11,979 nt of DNA, taken from an uncultured Sediminibacterium sp. (lineage in GTDB: Bacteria; Bacteroidota; Bacteroidia; Chitinophagales; Chitinophagaceae). Shown here piece by piece: positions 1 through 6,567 of the stretch; position 1 is the first letter of the stretch; each line of letters starts with the position of its first letter. The stretch is from positions 1-11,979 of the forward strand of contig CALEST010000259.1 in NCBI GenBank assembly GCA_937907555.1. Reading direction: 5' to 3'. The notes under the pieces are model-generated. The model had not been told where the DNA came from, made no database searches, and saw nothing but the letters and a program-made list of their open reading frames with translations. Position numbers and translations under genes: made by a program.

Positions 1-1790
1 TTTTTAAACCCTACACTAAAGGATAACCGCCTTTTAAATTCTTTCAGATATTCAGCCTGATAAATATTATTATACAGCCATCTTTCATTGTTTCCTCTCT
101 TAAAGGAAAGCAGGAAGTTGTCTTCCTGTACAAACTCTAAATCCTGTCCGGGAATTTTTGTATCGCTTTGCGCACTAATTCTGATATAGTTCAGCGGGAA
201 TGTATAAATAGACTTATTGTTTAGGGAATAAGTTGCGCTCAGGAATCCTTTCCATTGCTTATCATTAAACCCATAGGCACCATAGGTTTCAAAATACAAC
301 CGCTTACTTAAAACCGGAGTTGTTCGTCCACCCACACGCAATCTGAAGCCTTCAACCGGATTAAAGCTGTAGAAAGTGTTAACAGGGCCAATTTCAACCG
401 GGCCAAGATTTCCATACCCAGCGAATAATAATGTAAACAGCGCCATGGTTCTTCTGAATGAAGGCATTTTCTCCAGACTATCAATATTGCTATACACTTT
501 TGATTCTGGAATAGATAAAGGGTTGTGTCTGCGCGACTGCCAGAAACTGTCGGGCATCTTGCTGATTACCGCATCATTCCTTACAATAGCTGGTCCCTGA
601 AAAATGGAATCGGCTAACGGTTTATTGGTTGTGAATCCTTTATAAGAAACAGTTCTTTCTCCGAAAAAACCACCGCTGGTACTGCTTTTACTCAAGCCCA
701 TATCTGCCATTAGATTACTCTTAATCACATGGTACTTTTTATCTTCCCCTCTCTCAAAATCCAAATCGGCATGCAATTCCTTTATCCAGTTGATATTGGC
801 ATTTCTGCTAATGAACATATTTATTTTCTGAACAGCATAATTACCATCCAATGTAATAAACATATTTCCTCTGAATAATAAATCATTGGTATTACGCGGA
901 GTAAAATACATTTTCACCAATTTGGTTCCATAGTCATCAGTGATGGTATCCCTGATATAATACATATAGAATGTAGGAGCCGAATTTGCAATAGGGCTTA
1001 GAAACTGATAAGTAAAAATGGGAATATTATTTTCGTATATATCAATGTTCTCGTACAATCGATTCAGCAAAGAGCTTAATCCATCGTTATCAATATAACT
1101 ACCAAAATTTACTTTTTTCTCCCCTAAAATAATCGATTTGGATGCAGAAGGATCCTTACGGAGGTATTGCTTTGACAGGCGTTCCTCCATATAAATCGGA
1201 ATAAGAGATTTACCACTTAATTTAGAGCTGTCCCTGTTTTCAAAAAGAAAATTATACTTTTTCAGCATCCTTGAATTGGCAACCTTATCGTTGGCACTAC
1301 TCAAAGCTGCCTGAATTTTCTCATATTGTTCGTACTCTACATAATCATAGCTGGCCACTTTATTGTTTTCCCTGTTTTCAATTACTTTTCTAATCAGTTC
1401 AACAGCGGGATTGTCTTTGTTGCGGTATTTTGCCCTCTTGTTAGTGGTTACTGTTACGTTAGTCAACAAAGCAGGATCTGGCCCTAATTCAATATTCAGT
1501 TCCTGTATTTTAAAACGATTCACTGTAAACTGAACCTGACGAAACCCTACTGAAGTTACAACCACTTTATTGATGGTAGTATTGGTAATAATCATATACC
1601 TGCCCAGGCTATCTGTAACCACACCACGCCCTTTCAGAAAGTAAACACTTACCCCCTGTAGCGGCTTCTTGGTGATGGAATCAATAACAATACCTTTCAC
1701 AACAGTTTCCTGTGCACTTATCTGTTGAAAAAAGAAAAAGCTCATCAACATAATGATGATTCTAAAACCCAGTTTGTCTTTCATAGACAT
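1..1790 (-). CDS. DUF5686 outer-membrane-type protein with carboxypeptidase-regulatory-like N-terminus (3' end missing)
   Basis: This is an open frame of 596 codons with no stop before the left edge, so the C-terminus is missing. A signal peptide covers about residues 1-27 (hydrophobic run ending SAQ before ETVVKG). A carboxypeptidase-regulatory-like beta-sandwich follows at about 30-105 (KGIVIDSITKKPLQGVSVYF, then VVTDSLGRY). The segment AKYRNKDNPAVELIRKVI at 120-137 is typical of the start of the DUF5686 region. The later sequence is rich in aromatic, alternating beta strands, as in outer-membrane barrels. Family members are usually a little over 800 residues, so roughly a quarter is probably lost. 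The role is unknown; an outer-membrane location is inferred. The ATG at 1790 directly abuts the TAA of the GtrA-like gene; an in-frame ATG two codons on (1784) is an equally good start. It is probably the last visible gene of the inositol-lipid transcription unit. Confidence 0.82.
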   Translation of the reverse strand, partial: MSMKDKLGFRIIIMLMSFFFFQQISAQETVVKGIVIDSITKKPLQGVSVYFLKGRGVVTDSLGRYMIITNTTINKVVVTSVGFRQVQFTVNRFKIQELNIELGPDPALLTNVTVTTNKRAKYRNKDNPAVELIRKVIENRENNKVASYDYVEYEQYEKIQAALSSANDKVANSRMLKKYNFLFENRDSSKLSGKSLIPIYMEERLSKQYLRKDPSASKSIILGEKKVNFGSYIDNDGLSSLLNRLYENIDIYENNIPIFTYQFLSPIANSAPTFYMYYIRDTITDDYGTKLVKMYFTPRNTNDLLFRGNMFITLDGNYAVQKINMFISRNANINWIKELHADLDFERGEDKKYHVIKSNLMADMGLSKSSTSGGFFGERTVSYKGFTTNKPLADSIFQGPAIVRNDAVISKMPDSFWQSRRHNPLSIPESKVYSNIDSLEKMPSFRRTMALFTLLFAGYGNLGPVEIGPVNTFYSFNPVEGFRLRVGGRTTPVLSKRLYFETYGAYGFNDKQWKGFLSATYSLNNKSIYTFPLNYIRISAQSDTKIPGQDLEFVQEDNFLLSFKRGNNERWLYNNIYQAEYLKEFKRRLSFSVGFK

Positions 1791-2168
1791 TTATTTAAAT
1801 ACAAATTTTCCCTGCAACAGATAGTTATAAAAAATACCAACTAACAGAGAAATTAAAATTTTTGAAAAAATATAATTAGCATGTACAACCTGAATCATCA
1901 GTGTCATCCCTGCAATATTTAAAATGAAATTTCCAACCCACACTAAAAAATAACGGAAAGCCTGCACAAAAACCGGTTTTGATCCCCCCGTAAATACCCA
2001 GTTTCTACCCAAAAGAAAATTAACAACCCCGCCGGAAATTGTTCCTATGGCTGCCCCCAGCACTGCATATAACCTGAACCACTCAACCATCATCACTGTG
2101 ATTAAAAAATCTACCAGCGATGCAATCAATGAAGATGCCTGTGCTTTTATAAATGCAGATTTTACCAT
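1791..2168 (-). CDS. GtrA-like four-helix membrane protein
   Basis: This is a 125-residue membrane protein with four predicted transmembrane segments (about residues 12-30, 34-54, 68-92 and 100-118). It carries the two family hallmarks: NFLLGRNWVF at 50-59 after the second helix and a related YNYLLQGKFVF at the C-terminus. GtrA/PF04138 proteins are thought to translocate polyprenyl-linked sugars or related lipid-linked groups across the inner membrane; the best-known case is Shigella phage O-antigen glucosylation. The length is normal for the family. The start overlaps the stop of the PgpA-type gene by 7 nt (2162-2168), so translation is probably coupled. Its position after inositol-phosphate synthase and PgpA suggests the cargo is an inositol-lipid or a glycosylated derivative, which is inference. 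No glycosyltransferase is adjacent within the window. Confidence 0.88.
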   Translation of the reverse strand: MVKSAFIKAQASSLIASLVDFLITVMMVEWFRLYAVLGAAIGTISGGVVNFLLGRNWVFTGGSKPVFVQAFRYFLVWVGNFILNIAGMTLMIQVVHANYIFSKILISLLVGIFYNYLLQGKFVFK

Positions 2169-2614
2169 AGTTTTAAAAGAAGAAATACATGCAGAACTAT
2201 ATTGCTGTAAATACCAGCCAGCACATCATCCCCCATCACTCCCCAGCCACCGGGAAGCTTCTCTAACCTGCGAATCAACAGCGGTTTAAGAATATCAAAA
2301 AACCTGAATAGCACCAAGGCAACAAAAACATTTAATACTGTAACAGGAATAAATAATAAAGCTACAAGCATACCAGCTACTTCATCAATCACTACTTTAC
2401 TACTATCCTTACCCCATTTCTTTTCTACAACATTTCCCGCCCAAATACCATATACAATAACCAATAACACAGCGCCTATAGCCATCCCGGAATCAGGCAC
2501 AGCTACTGCAACATACCAGATAAGTGCTGTTGCAATAGCTGCTACCGTTCCTCCACCTTTTCTAATATATCCAATACCAAAAAAGCTGGATAATATTTCA
2601 TGCAGTTTTATCAT
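2162..2614 (-). CDS. pgpA: PgpA-family lipid phosphatase (probable phosphatidylinositol-phosphate or phosphatidylglycerophosphate phosphatase)
   Basis: This is a 150-residue integral membrane phosphatase of the PgpA family (PF04608). Visible conserved blocks are GIGYIRKGGGTVAA (13-26), the signature KDSSKVVIDEVAGM (69-82) with acidic D77/E78, RFFDILKP (104-111) and GGWGVMGDDVLAGIYSN (122-138) with D129/D130. These acidic blocks form the Mg-dependent active site in the family. Hydrophobic segments lie at about 24-40, 44-60, 80-102 and 133-149. The classical reaction is phosphatidylglycerophosphate to phosphatidylglycerol. Here the gene overlaps the inositol-phosphate synthase stop by 4 nt (ATGA, 2611-2614), so a phosphatidylinositol-phosphate substrate is as likely or more so. 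The family assignment is firm; the substrate is inferred from context. Confidence 0.9.
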   Translation of the reverse strand: MIKLHEILSSFFGIGYIRKGGGTVAAIATALIWYVAVAVPDSGMAIGAVLLVIVYGIWAGNVVEKKWGKDSSKVVIDEVAGMLVALLFIPVTVLNVFVALVLFRFFDILKPLLIRRLEKLPGGWGVMGDDVLAGIYSNIVLHVFLLLKLW

Positions 2615-3936
2615 AGTGCTTCTACTACATCCTGGTAGTAATCCAGACCAAGATGTGTAATCAAATCTTCACCCATGATATGTCTCAACGTATTTTGCAA
2701 CTTGATCAATTGTTTGAAAATATCATGCTCGGGTCTTAATCCAGGTAAAGTCTGAGGAGATTTAAAGTAGAATGATAACCACTCCTGAATTCCGCTCATA
2801 TTAGAACGCTTTGCAAGATCCATGAACAAAGCAAGGTCTAGTACAATGGGTGCAGCAAGAATAGAATCACGACACAGGAAGTTGATTTTAATTTGCATAG
2901 AATACCCTAACCAACCGAAAATGTCAATATTATCCCAACTCTCTTTGTTATCACCGTGAGGAGGATAATAGTTGATTCTTACTTTATGGTATAAATCACC
3001 ATACAATGAAGGATTCACTTCTGGTTGAAGAATTTCTTCCAGTACACTTAATTTGGAAACTTCCTTGGTTTTAAAATTATCCGGATCGTCCAGCACCAAA
3101 CCATCTCTGTTACCCAGGATATTGGTAGAAAACCAACCTCTTACCCCCAATGCTCTGGCATGCAAACCAGGAGCTAAAACAGTTTTCATTAAGGTTTGAC
3201 CTGTTTTGAAATCCTTTCCGGCAATAGGTGTTTGTGTTTCTTTTGCCAATGCTTCCAATGCAGGTATATCTACAGTTAAGTTCGGCGCTCCATTTGCATA
3301 AGGCACTCCCAGTTTCAATGCTGCATAAGCATAAATCATACTTGGGGCAATAGCGGAATCATTGTTCTTCAATCCTGTTTCAAAAGCCTCAAGTGTTTCA
3401 TGAACTGCACTGGTTTCAATGTATTTTTCAGTAGATCCACACCATACAATCACCACTCTGCTACATCCGTTGTCTTTTTTAAATTGCTCAATATCATTCA
3501 TCACCTGTTGAGCCAGGTCCCACTTGGAACTGCCTTCTTTAATATGCGTACCGTCTAGGTTCTTGATGTATTCACGATCAAATACAGCCTTCATTGGCTT
3601 GATGGCCTCAAGCTCTGGCTTAACCGCATGCAATAACATGGGTTCAAGTACCTTTGCGTTCATAGCAGCTTCAAAAACATTATCTGCATAAACATCCCAT
3701 CCACCAAAAACGATATCAGTTAAATTAGCCAAGGGAACGAAATCCTTAATTAAAGGATAGCGATTTTCAGTTCTCTTACCCAAACGAATATTCCCCATTT
3801 GTGTAAGGGCTCCTACAGGTTGAGACAACCCCTTATTGACAGCTATTACACCTGCAATCATGGTGGTTCCTACTGCACCTAAACCTGGAATTAAGATACC
3901 TAGTTTCCCTTCTGCAGGGGCGATGTTTTGTTTCAT
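2611..3936 (-). CDS. myo-inositol-1-phosphate synthase (inositol-3-phosphate synthase)
   Basis: This is a complete 441-residue enzyme of the myo-inositol-1-phosphate synthase family (NAD-dependent isomerisation of glucose 6-phosphate to inositol phosphate, cytosolic). The N-terminus has the Rossmann fingerprint GLGAVG at 18-23. Other family blocks are VVIVWCGSTE (161-170), NGAPNLTVDIP (215-225), GKDFKTGQTLMKTVLAP (240-256), SWDNIDIFGW (333-342) and RDSILAAPIVLDLALFMDL (356-374). The GKDFKTGQT and RDSILAAP blocks correspond to the catalytic lysine and C-terminal segments of the eukaryotic enzymes. Its length is between the short archaeal/actinobacterial type and the roughly 510-residue eukaryotic type. 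It starts 29 bp after the TetR stop, and the stretch between holds no visible terminator. Its stop overlaps the next gene. It is the key for reading this operon as inositol-lipid synthesis. Confidence 0.95.
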   Translation of the reverse strand: MKQNIAPAEGKLGILIPGLGAVGTTMIAGVIAVNKGLSQPVGALTQMGNIRLGKRTENRYPLIKDFVPLANLTDIVFGGWDVYADNVFEAAMNAKVLEPMLLHAVKPELEAIKPMKAVFDREYIKNLDGTHIKEGSSKWDLAQQVMNDIEQFKKDNGCSRVVIVWCGSTEKYIETSAVHETLEAFETGLKNNDSAIAPSMIYAYAALKLGVPYANGAPNLTVDIPALEALAKETQTPIAGKDFKTGQTLMKTVLAPGLHARALGVRGWFSTNILGNRDGLVLDDPDNFKTKEVSKLSVLEEILQPEVNPSLYGDLYHKVRINYYPPHGDNKESWDNIDIFGWLGYSMQIKINFLCRDSILAAPIVLDLALFMDLAKRSNMSGIQEWLSFYFKSPQTLPGLRPEHDIFKQLIKLQNTLRHIMGEDLITHLGLDYYQDVVEAL

Positions 3937-3965
3937 ATATTGTGATCTTTATTAATTAAAAACAT

Positions 3966-4559
3966 TTATTGATAATTATTTTTTAGTCCATTCAAAAAAA
4001 GATTGGAAATGGCTCCTATTCTGAATTCCAGCCCCACCAGTTTATCGTTAAAGAAATCCCGTTCAATTCCACGAATACTGCTAACAACAACGGACGGCAA
4101 TAAATCCATTTCCTTTTCTATGTCTTTATTAAACTCCCCTTTTTCAATACCATATATAAGTATGGATTTTATGAGGTTGGTCTCCAGTTGAGAATACTCA
4201 TTAAATAAAACCCTTCCACAGGGAATTTGTTCAACAAATTCGCCACAAACCAAGCGATAAAGATTCAACATATTGCTAAGAACCTTAATTCTTGTGACAG
4301 CAAAAACTTTTAATTTTTCTCCGGCAGATTCAACACTTTCAACGGCAAATTGGGTTTGCCTGAAAACCTCCTGTAATTCTCTCTGAAGCACTTCTTCAAA
4401 AATCTGCTCTTTACTCTGATAGTAATAATACAAAGTGCTCTTCCCCTTGCCCAAGGCTTTGGCAATATCTTCCATGGTGGTCTTTTTAAGTCCATACATC
4501 TGGAAAAGCTTTTGTGCTTCCCTTAAGATGTCTTCCTTAAAAATCTCTTCTTTGACCAT
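3966..4559 (-). CDS. TetR/AcrR family transcriptional regulator
   Basis: This is a 197-residue regulator with an N-terminal DNA-binding domain at about 10-57. The block AQKLFQMYGLKKTTMEDIA leads into the helix-turn-helix (about 28-48), and ALGKGKSTLYYYYQSKEQ is the typical TetR recognition helix and following tyrosines. The C-terminal all-helical part (about 60-195) would bind the ligand and form the dimer; it resembles no particular ligand class that I can name. The gene is first in the unit, 29 bp ahead of inositol-phosphate synthase, so it probably regulates itself and the lipid genes. A Bacteroidota-type promoter and an inverted repeat lie within 60 bp upstream of the start. The ligand could be a lipid or lipid precursor, but that is inference only. 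Confidence 0.9.
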   Translation of the reverse strand: MVKEEIFKEDILREAQKLFQMYGLKKTTMEDIAKALGKGKSTLYYYYQSKEQIFEEVLQRELQEVFRQTQFAVESVESAGEKLKVFAVTRIKVLSNMLNLYRLVCGEFVEQIPCGRVLFNEYSQLETNLIKSILIYGIEKGEFNKDIEKEMDLLPSVVVSSIRGIERDFFNDKLVGLEFRIGAISNLFLNGLKNNYQ

Positions 4560-4569
4560 AAACTTTTAG

Positions 4570-4580
4570 ACCAATTTGGT
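4570..4580. promoter_or_regulatory. Candidate TetR operator (short inverted repeat)
   Basis: ACCAATTTGGT is a perfect 5-nt inverted repeat around one central base. It lies 10 nt upstream of the TetR start codon and just downstream of the predicted -7 element, where a bound repressor would block transcription. A looser CCAA...TTGG symmetry (4589-4610) overlaps the -7 element. The arms are short, so this is a candidate rather than a proven site. Confidence 0.35.
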
Positions 4581-4589
4581 TTGAGAGTC

Positions 4590-4618
4590 CAAAATTACAA
4601 TAAATGTTGGTACATCAA
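4590..4618 (-). promoter_or_regulatory. Bacteroidota-type promoter of the TetR/inositol-lipid unit
   Basis: On the minus strand, TTG (4616-4618) is followed after 18 nt by TAATTTTG (4590-4597), a full match to the Bacteroidota -7 consensus TAnnTTTG. The expected start of transcription is around 4583-4587, giving a leader of about 25 nt before the ATG at 4559. Confidence 0.6.
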
Positions 4619-4673
4619 TTGAATTATCAGGGTTTATTTGAAAACATGACTGATTCCTGACAAAATCGGTACT

Positions 4674-4709
4674 AAAAAAGCCACCATAACAAGAGTTACA
4701 GTGGCTTTT
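4674..4709 (-). terminator. Rho-independent terminator of the tRNA-Arg unit
   Basis: On the minus strand, AAAAGCCACTGTAAC pairs with GTTATGGTGGCTTTT over 15 bp (two G-U pairs) around a TCTT loop, and a run of six T follows the GGC. It begins 3 nt after the tRNA 3' end. It also insulates the downstream TetR promoter from read-through. Confidence 0.88.
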
Positions 4710-4711
4710 AG

Positions 4712-4785
4712 TGACCGCGTTAGGATTCAAACCTAAAACCTTCTGATCCGTAGTCAGATGCTCTATTCAGTTGAGCTACGCAGCC
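4712..4785 (-). tRNA. tRNA-Arg(ACG)
   Basis: The 74-nt cloverleaf folds completely. The acceptor GGCTGCG pairs with CGCGGTC (five Watson-Crick pairs plus G2-U71 and U4-G69), followed by discriminator A. The D-stem is GCTC/GAGC, the anticodon stem TCTGA/TCAGA with loop CTACGGA (anticodon ACG), and the T-stem TTAGG/CCTAA with loop TTTGAAT. The CCA end is not encoded. A34 would be edited to inosine by TadA to read CGU, CGC and CGA. Unusually, the D-loop has G18-A19 instead of G18-G19 and the T-loop has U56 instead of C56, so the tertiary 19:56 pair becomes A:U. The intact stems, own promoter and own terminator argue that the gene is functional. Confidence 0.95.
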
Positions 4786-4802
4786 ATTCCGTTAACGGGC
4801 TG

Positions 4803-4833
4803 CAAATATAAATCAAACATTATAAATAGCAAA
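4803..4833 (-). promoter_or_regulatory. Promoter of tRNA-Arg
   Basis: On the minus strand, TTTG (4830-4833) is separated by 19 nt from TATATTTG (4803-4810), matching the Bacteroidota consensus TTTG-N19-TAnnTTTG in every defined position. The predicted transcript starts near 4798, about 13 nt before the tRNA 5' end at 4785. A perfect 10-bp palindrome (CCGTTAACGG, 4789-4798) sits in that leader. Confidence 0.75.
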
Positions 4834-4848
4834 ATAAGTTCGCTTGTT

Positions 4849-6567
4849 TTACTCCAAAATCCAGTCTTTTCTAATTAGGTCCCCATTCTGACGGATACCT
4901 TCTATAATTATCCTGTGTCGTTTACTTCTGTCGTTATTAAAATAACTGATTTTGAATTCAGGCTGTTCCCTACTTAGGTACAGGGAAGAAACCCAATGCA
5001 AAAGTTTACGTTTATCAATCACAGATTTTTGCTTATCAGAAATATACTGTGGCCCAACGAAAGGCTGATAACTGGTAAACCCTTTGATGGGAATCTGTGT
5101 AAGCATGGATCCTTTAGGGATATAATTTGCTTCATCTCCCTGCTTGGTGTAAACAGCAATAGCCCCGTTGGGTGCTCCCAATGCTGCACCTAAAAATGGA
5201 GGTTTGAATACTTTAACGTAGGCAATTTCATTGATATTCAACGTTAAAATAACATCTATTTCTACCATCATCTGATTCAGAAAAAATAACATTTTGTCTT
5301 GTTGTGATCTCCAGTATAACCGAGGTAGGCCATTTCGTCCCGTTGAATCAGTTTCAAACAATATCTGCAAACCTGCTACTTTGCCGTTTAAGAAATGAAA
5401 TATACTTGGAAAAGAAATAGCATTGGGTGTCATCATGTTAAAACCGATTGCATCTCCACCTTTAAATAATCCACTTGCATATTTATCTTCCAGTAATTGT
5501 AAAGGTGTTTTACTTGTACTGTAAACCACTACTTCTTTTTCGCCAGGAATATAGGAAGCCAGTTCTCTGGCTTTGGGGGATTGAAACCGCAACTCAGGCA
5601 AAGGATATCCAAAATCATTCACATAGGCTGGAGCATCTTTAAACAAACCCAGTTGCTGAAATTGCAGGGCAATCTTTTGATTCTTCTTTTTACGTGTATT
5701 TAGCTGTATACCAAGGTTGGCAGAATCATTAACGATTAAACGATCTATTAAAAACGTTCCACTATCTGTTACTGGCACTTCATCAATAACAGGTATAGTT
5801 CCTCTTTTCATCAACGAAAAAGAAACCATGGCATTCTTGAGTTCCCCAGGTTCAGCTACTAAAGAGCCCTTAACCTGCACAAATGCATCCATGAACGGAA
5901 TTGTCCTTTGTACAATGGCAGGACTGCCGGCCTTTGCATCTTTTCCAATTGAGTATAGCGGCGGTATATAAGTTTCCTCTTCTACTATGGAAACGGAAAG
6001 GTTTAGGAAATCATCCGATTTATTAAAGACAGACCATTCGTTTTTGCCCTTCGCATCAAATGATTGCGAATGTTTTGTTATTTCAATTAAATCTTCTGAA
6101 ATATTCATCGCAGCATCCTGAACAGTCGATAATGATTTATTTATTGCAGGATCGTTTACAACAGAACTTAAATTGCTCTGATAAACAGGAACAACCTGAT
6201 CACAATAACGGAATTCCGGGATTTGATTGATTGAAATTAGCGTATATGCCCGCATCCTTAGAAAGGCAGAAGCATATTGTTTAGGCACAAGAAAGCTTAT
6301 ATCTGCACCTCCCTTTTGAGCCAGATAAGCCTGATGCTCCAGTAATAGCCCCTCTGCATTGTACCAATCTACGTACACATTCACCGGCTGCATTAAAAGC
6401 CTGTTGTTCTGGCGAACATATATTTTACTGTACACTTTTTCACCTGCACCATAAACAGACTTTGCCTGGTGTGCGTATAAAGAATGAAAAGCAGGCGGTT
6501 GGGCATTCAATGAATAGTTAACTACCCAAACTAAAATCAGTGGCAATAGATGTTTTGTTATGCTCAT
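4849..6567 (-). CDS. Secreted macroglobulin-like/TonB-plug-like protein of unknown function
   Basis: This 572-residue protein starts with a signal peptide (about 1-22, ending SLNAQ). Residues about 25-128 resemble the MG2-like start of a Bacteroidota family (AHQAKSVYGAGEKVYSKIYV, then RMRAYT). The middle (about 180-300) is beta-rich with no recognised motif. Residues about 365-478 look like a TonB-receptor plug: FLNGKVAGLQI at 392-402, INEIAYVKVFKPPFLGAALG at 445-464, then APNGAIAVYTKQGDE (465-479). The C-terminus (about 510-570) is a conserved tail with ISYFNNDRSKRHRIIIEGI. No beta-barrel follows, so it is not a transporter. Relatives I recall are often about 800 residues; this one is shorter in the middle. 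Its ATG shares one base with the upstream TGA (TGATG), indicating translational coupling to the DUF4833 gene. Function and partner are unknown. Confidence 0.78.
   Translation of the reverse strand: MSITKHLLPLILVWVVNYSLNAQPPAFHSLYAHQAKSVYGAGEKVYSKIYVRQNNRLLMQPVNVYVDWYNAEGLLLEHQAYLAQKGGADISFLVPKQYASAFLRMRAYTLISINQIPEFRYCDQVVPVYQSNLSSVVNDPAINKSLSTVQDAAMNISEDLIEITKHSQSFDAKGKNEWSVFNKSDDFLNLSVSIVEEETYIPPLYSIGKDAKAGSPAIVQRTIPFMDAFVQVKGSLVAEPGELKNAMVSFSLMKRGTIPVIDEVPVTDSGTFLIDRLIVNDSANLGIQLNTRKKKNQKIALQFQQLGLFKDAPAYVNDFGYPLPELRFQSPKARELASYIPGEKEVVVYSTSKTPLQLLEDKYASGLFKGGDAIGFNMMTPNAISFPSIFHFLNGKVAGLQILFETDSTGRNGLPRLYWRSQQDKMLFFLNQMMVEIDVILTLNINEIAYVKVFKPPFLGAALGAPNGAIAVYTKQGDEANYIPKGSMLTQIPIKGFTSYQPFVGPQYISDKQKSVIDKRKLLHWVSSLYLSREQPEFKISYFNNDRSKRHRIIIEGIRQNGDLIRKDWILE

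Noticed and set aside
376..600. 74-codon plus-strand frame
   Set aside because: It lies wholly inside the DUF5686 coding frame on the other strand, has no recognisable domain and no promoter; a shadow frame.
4712..4785. tRNA-linked integration site or mobile element
   Set aside because: No integrase, no repeated tRNA 3' fragment and no compositional change next to the tRNA were seen; there is also no CRISPR array or insertion sequence in the window.
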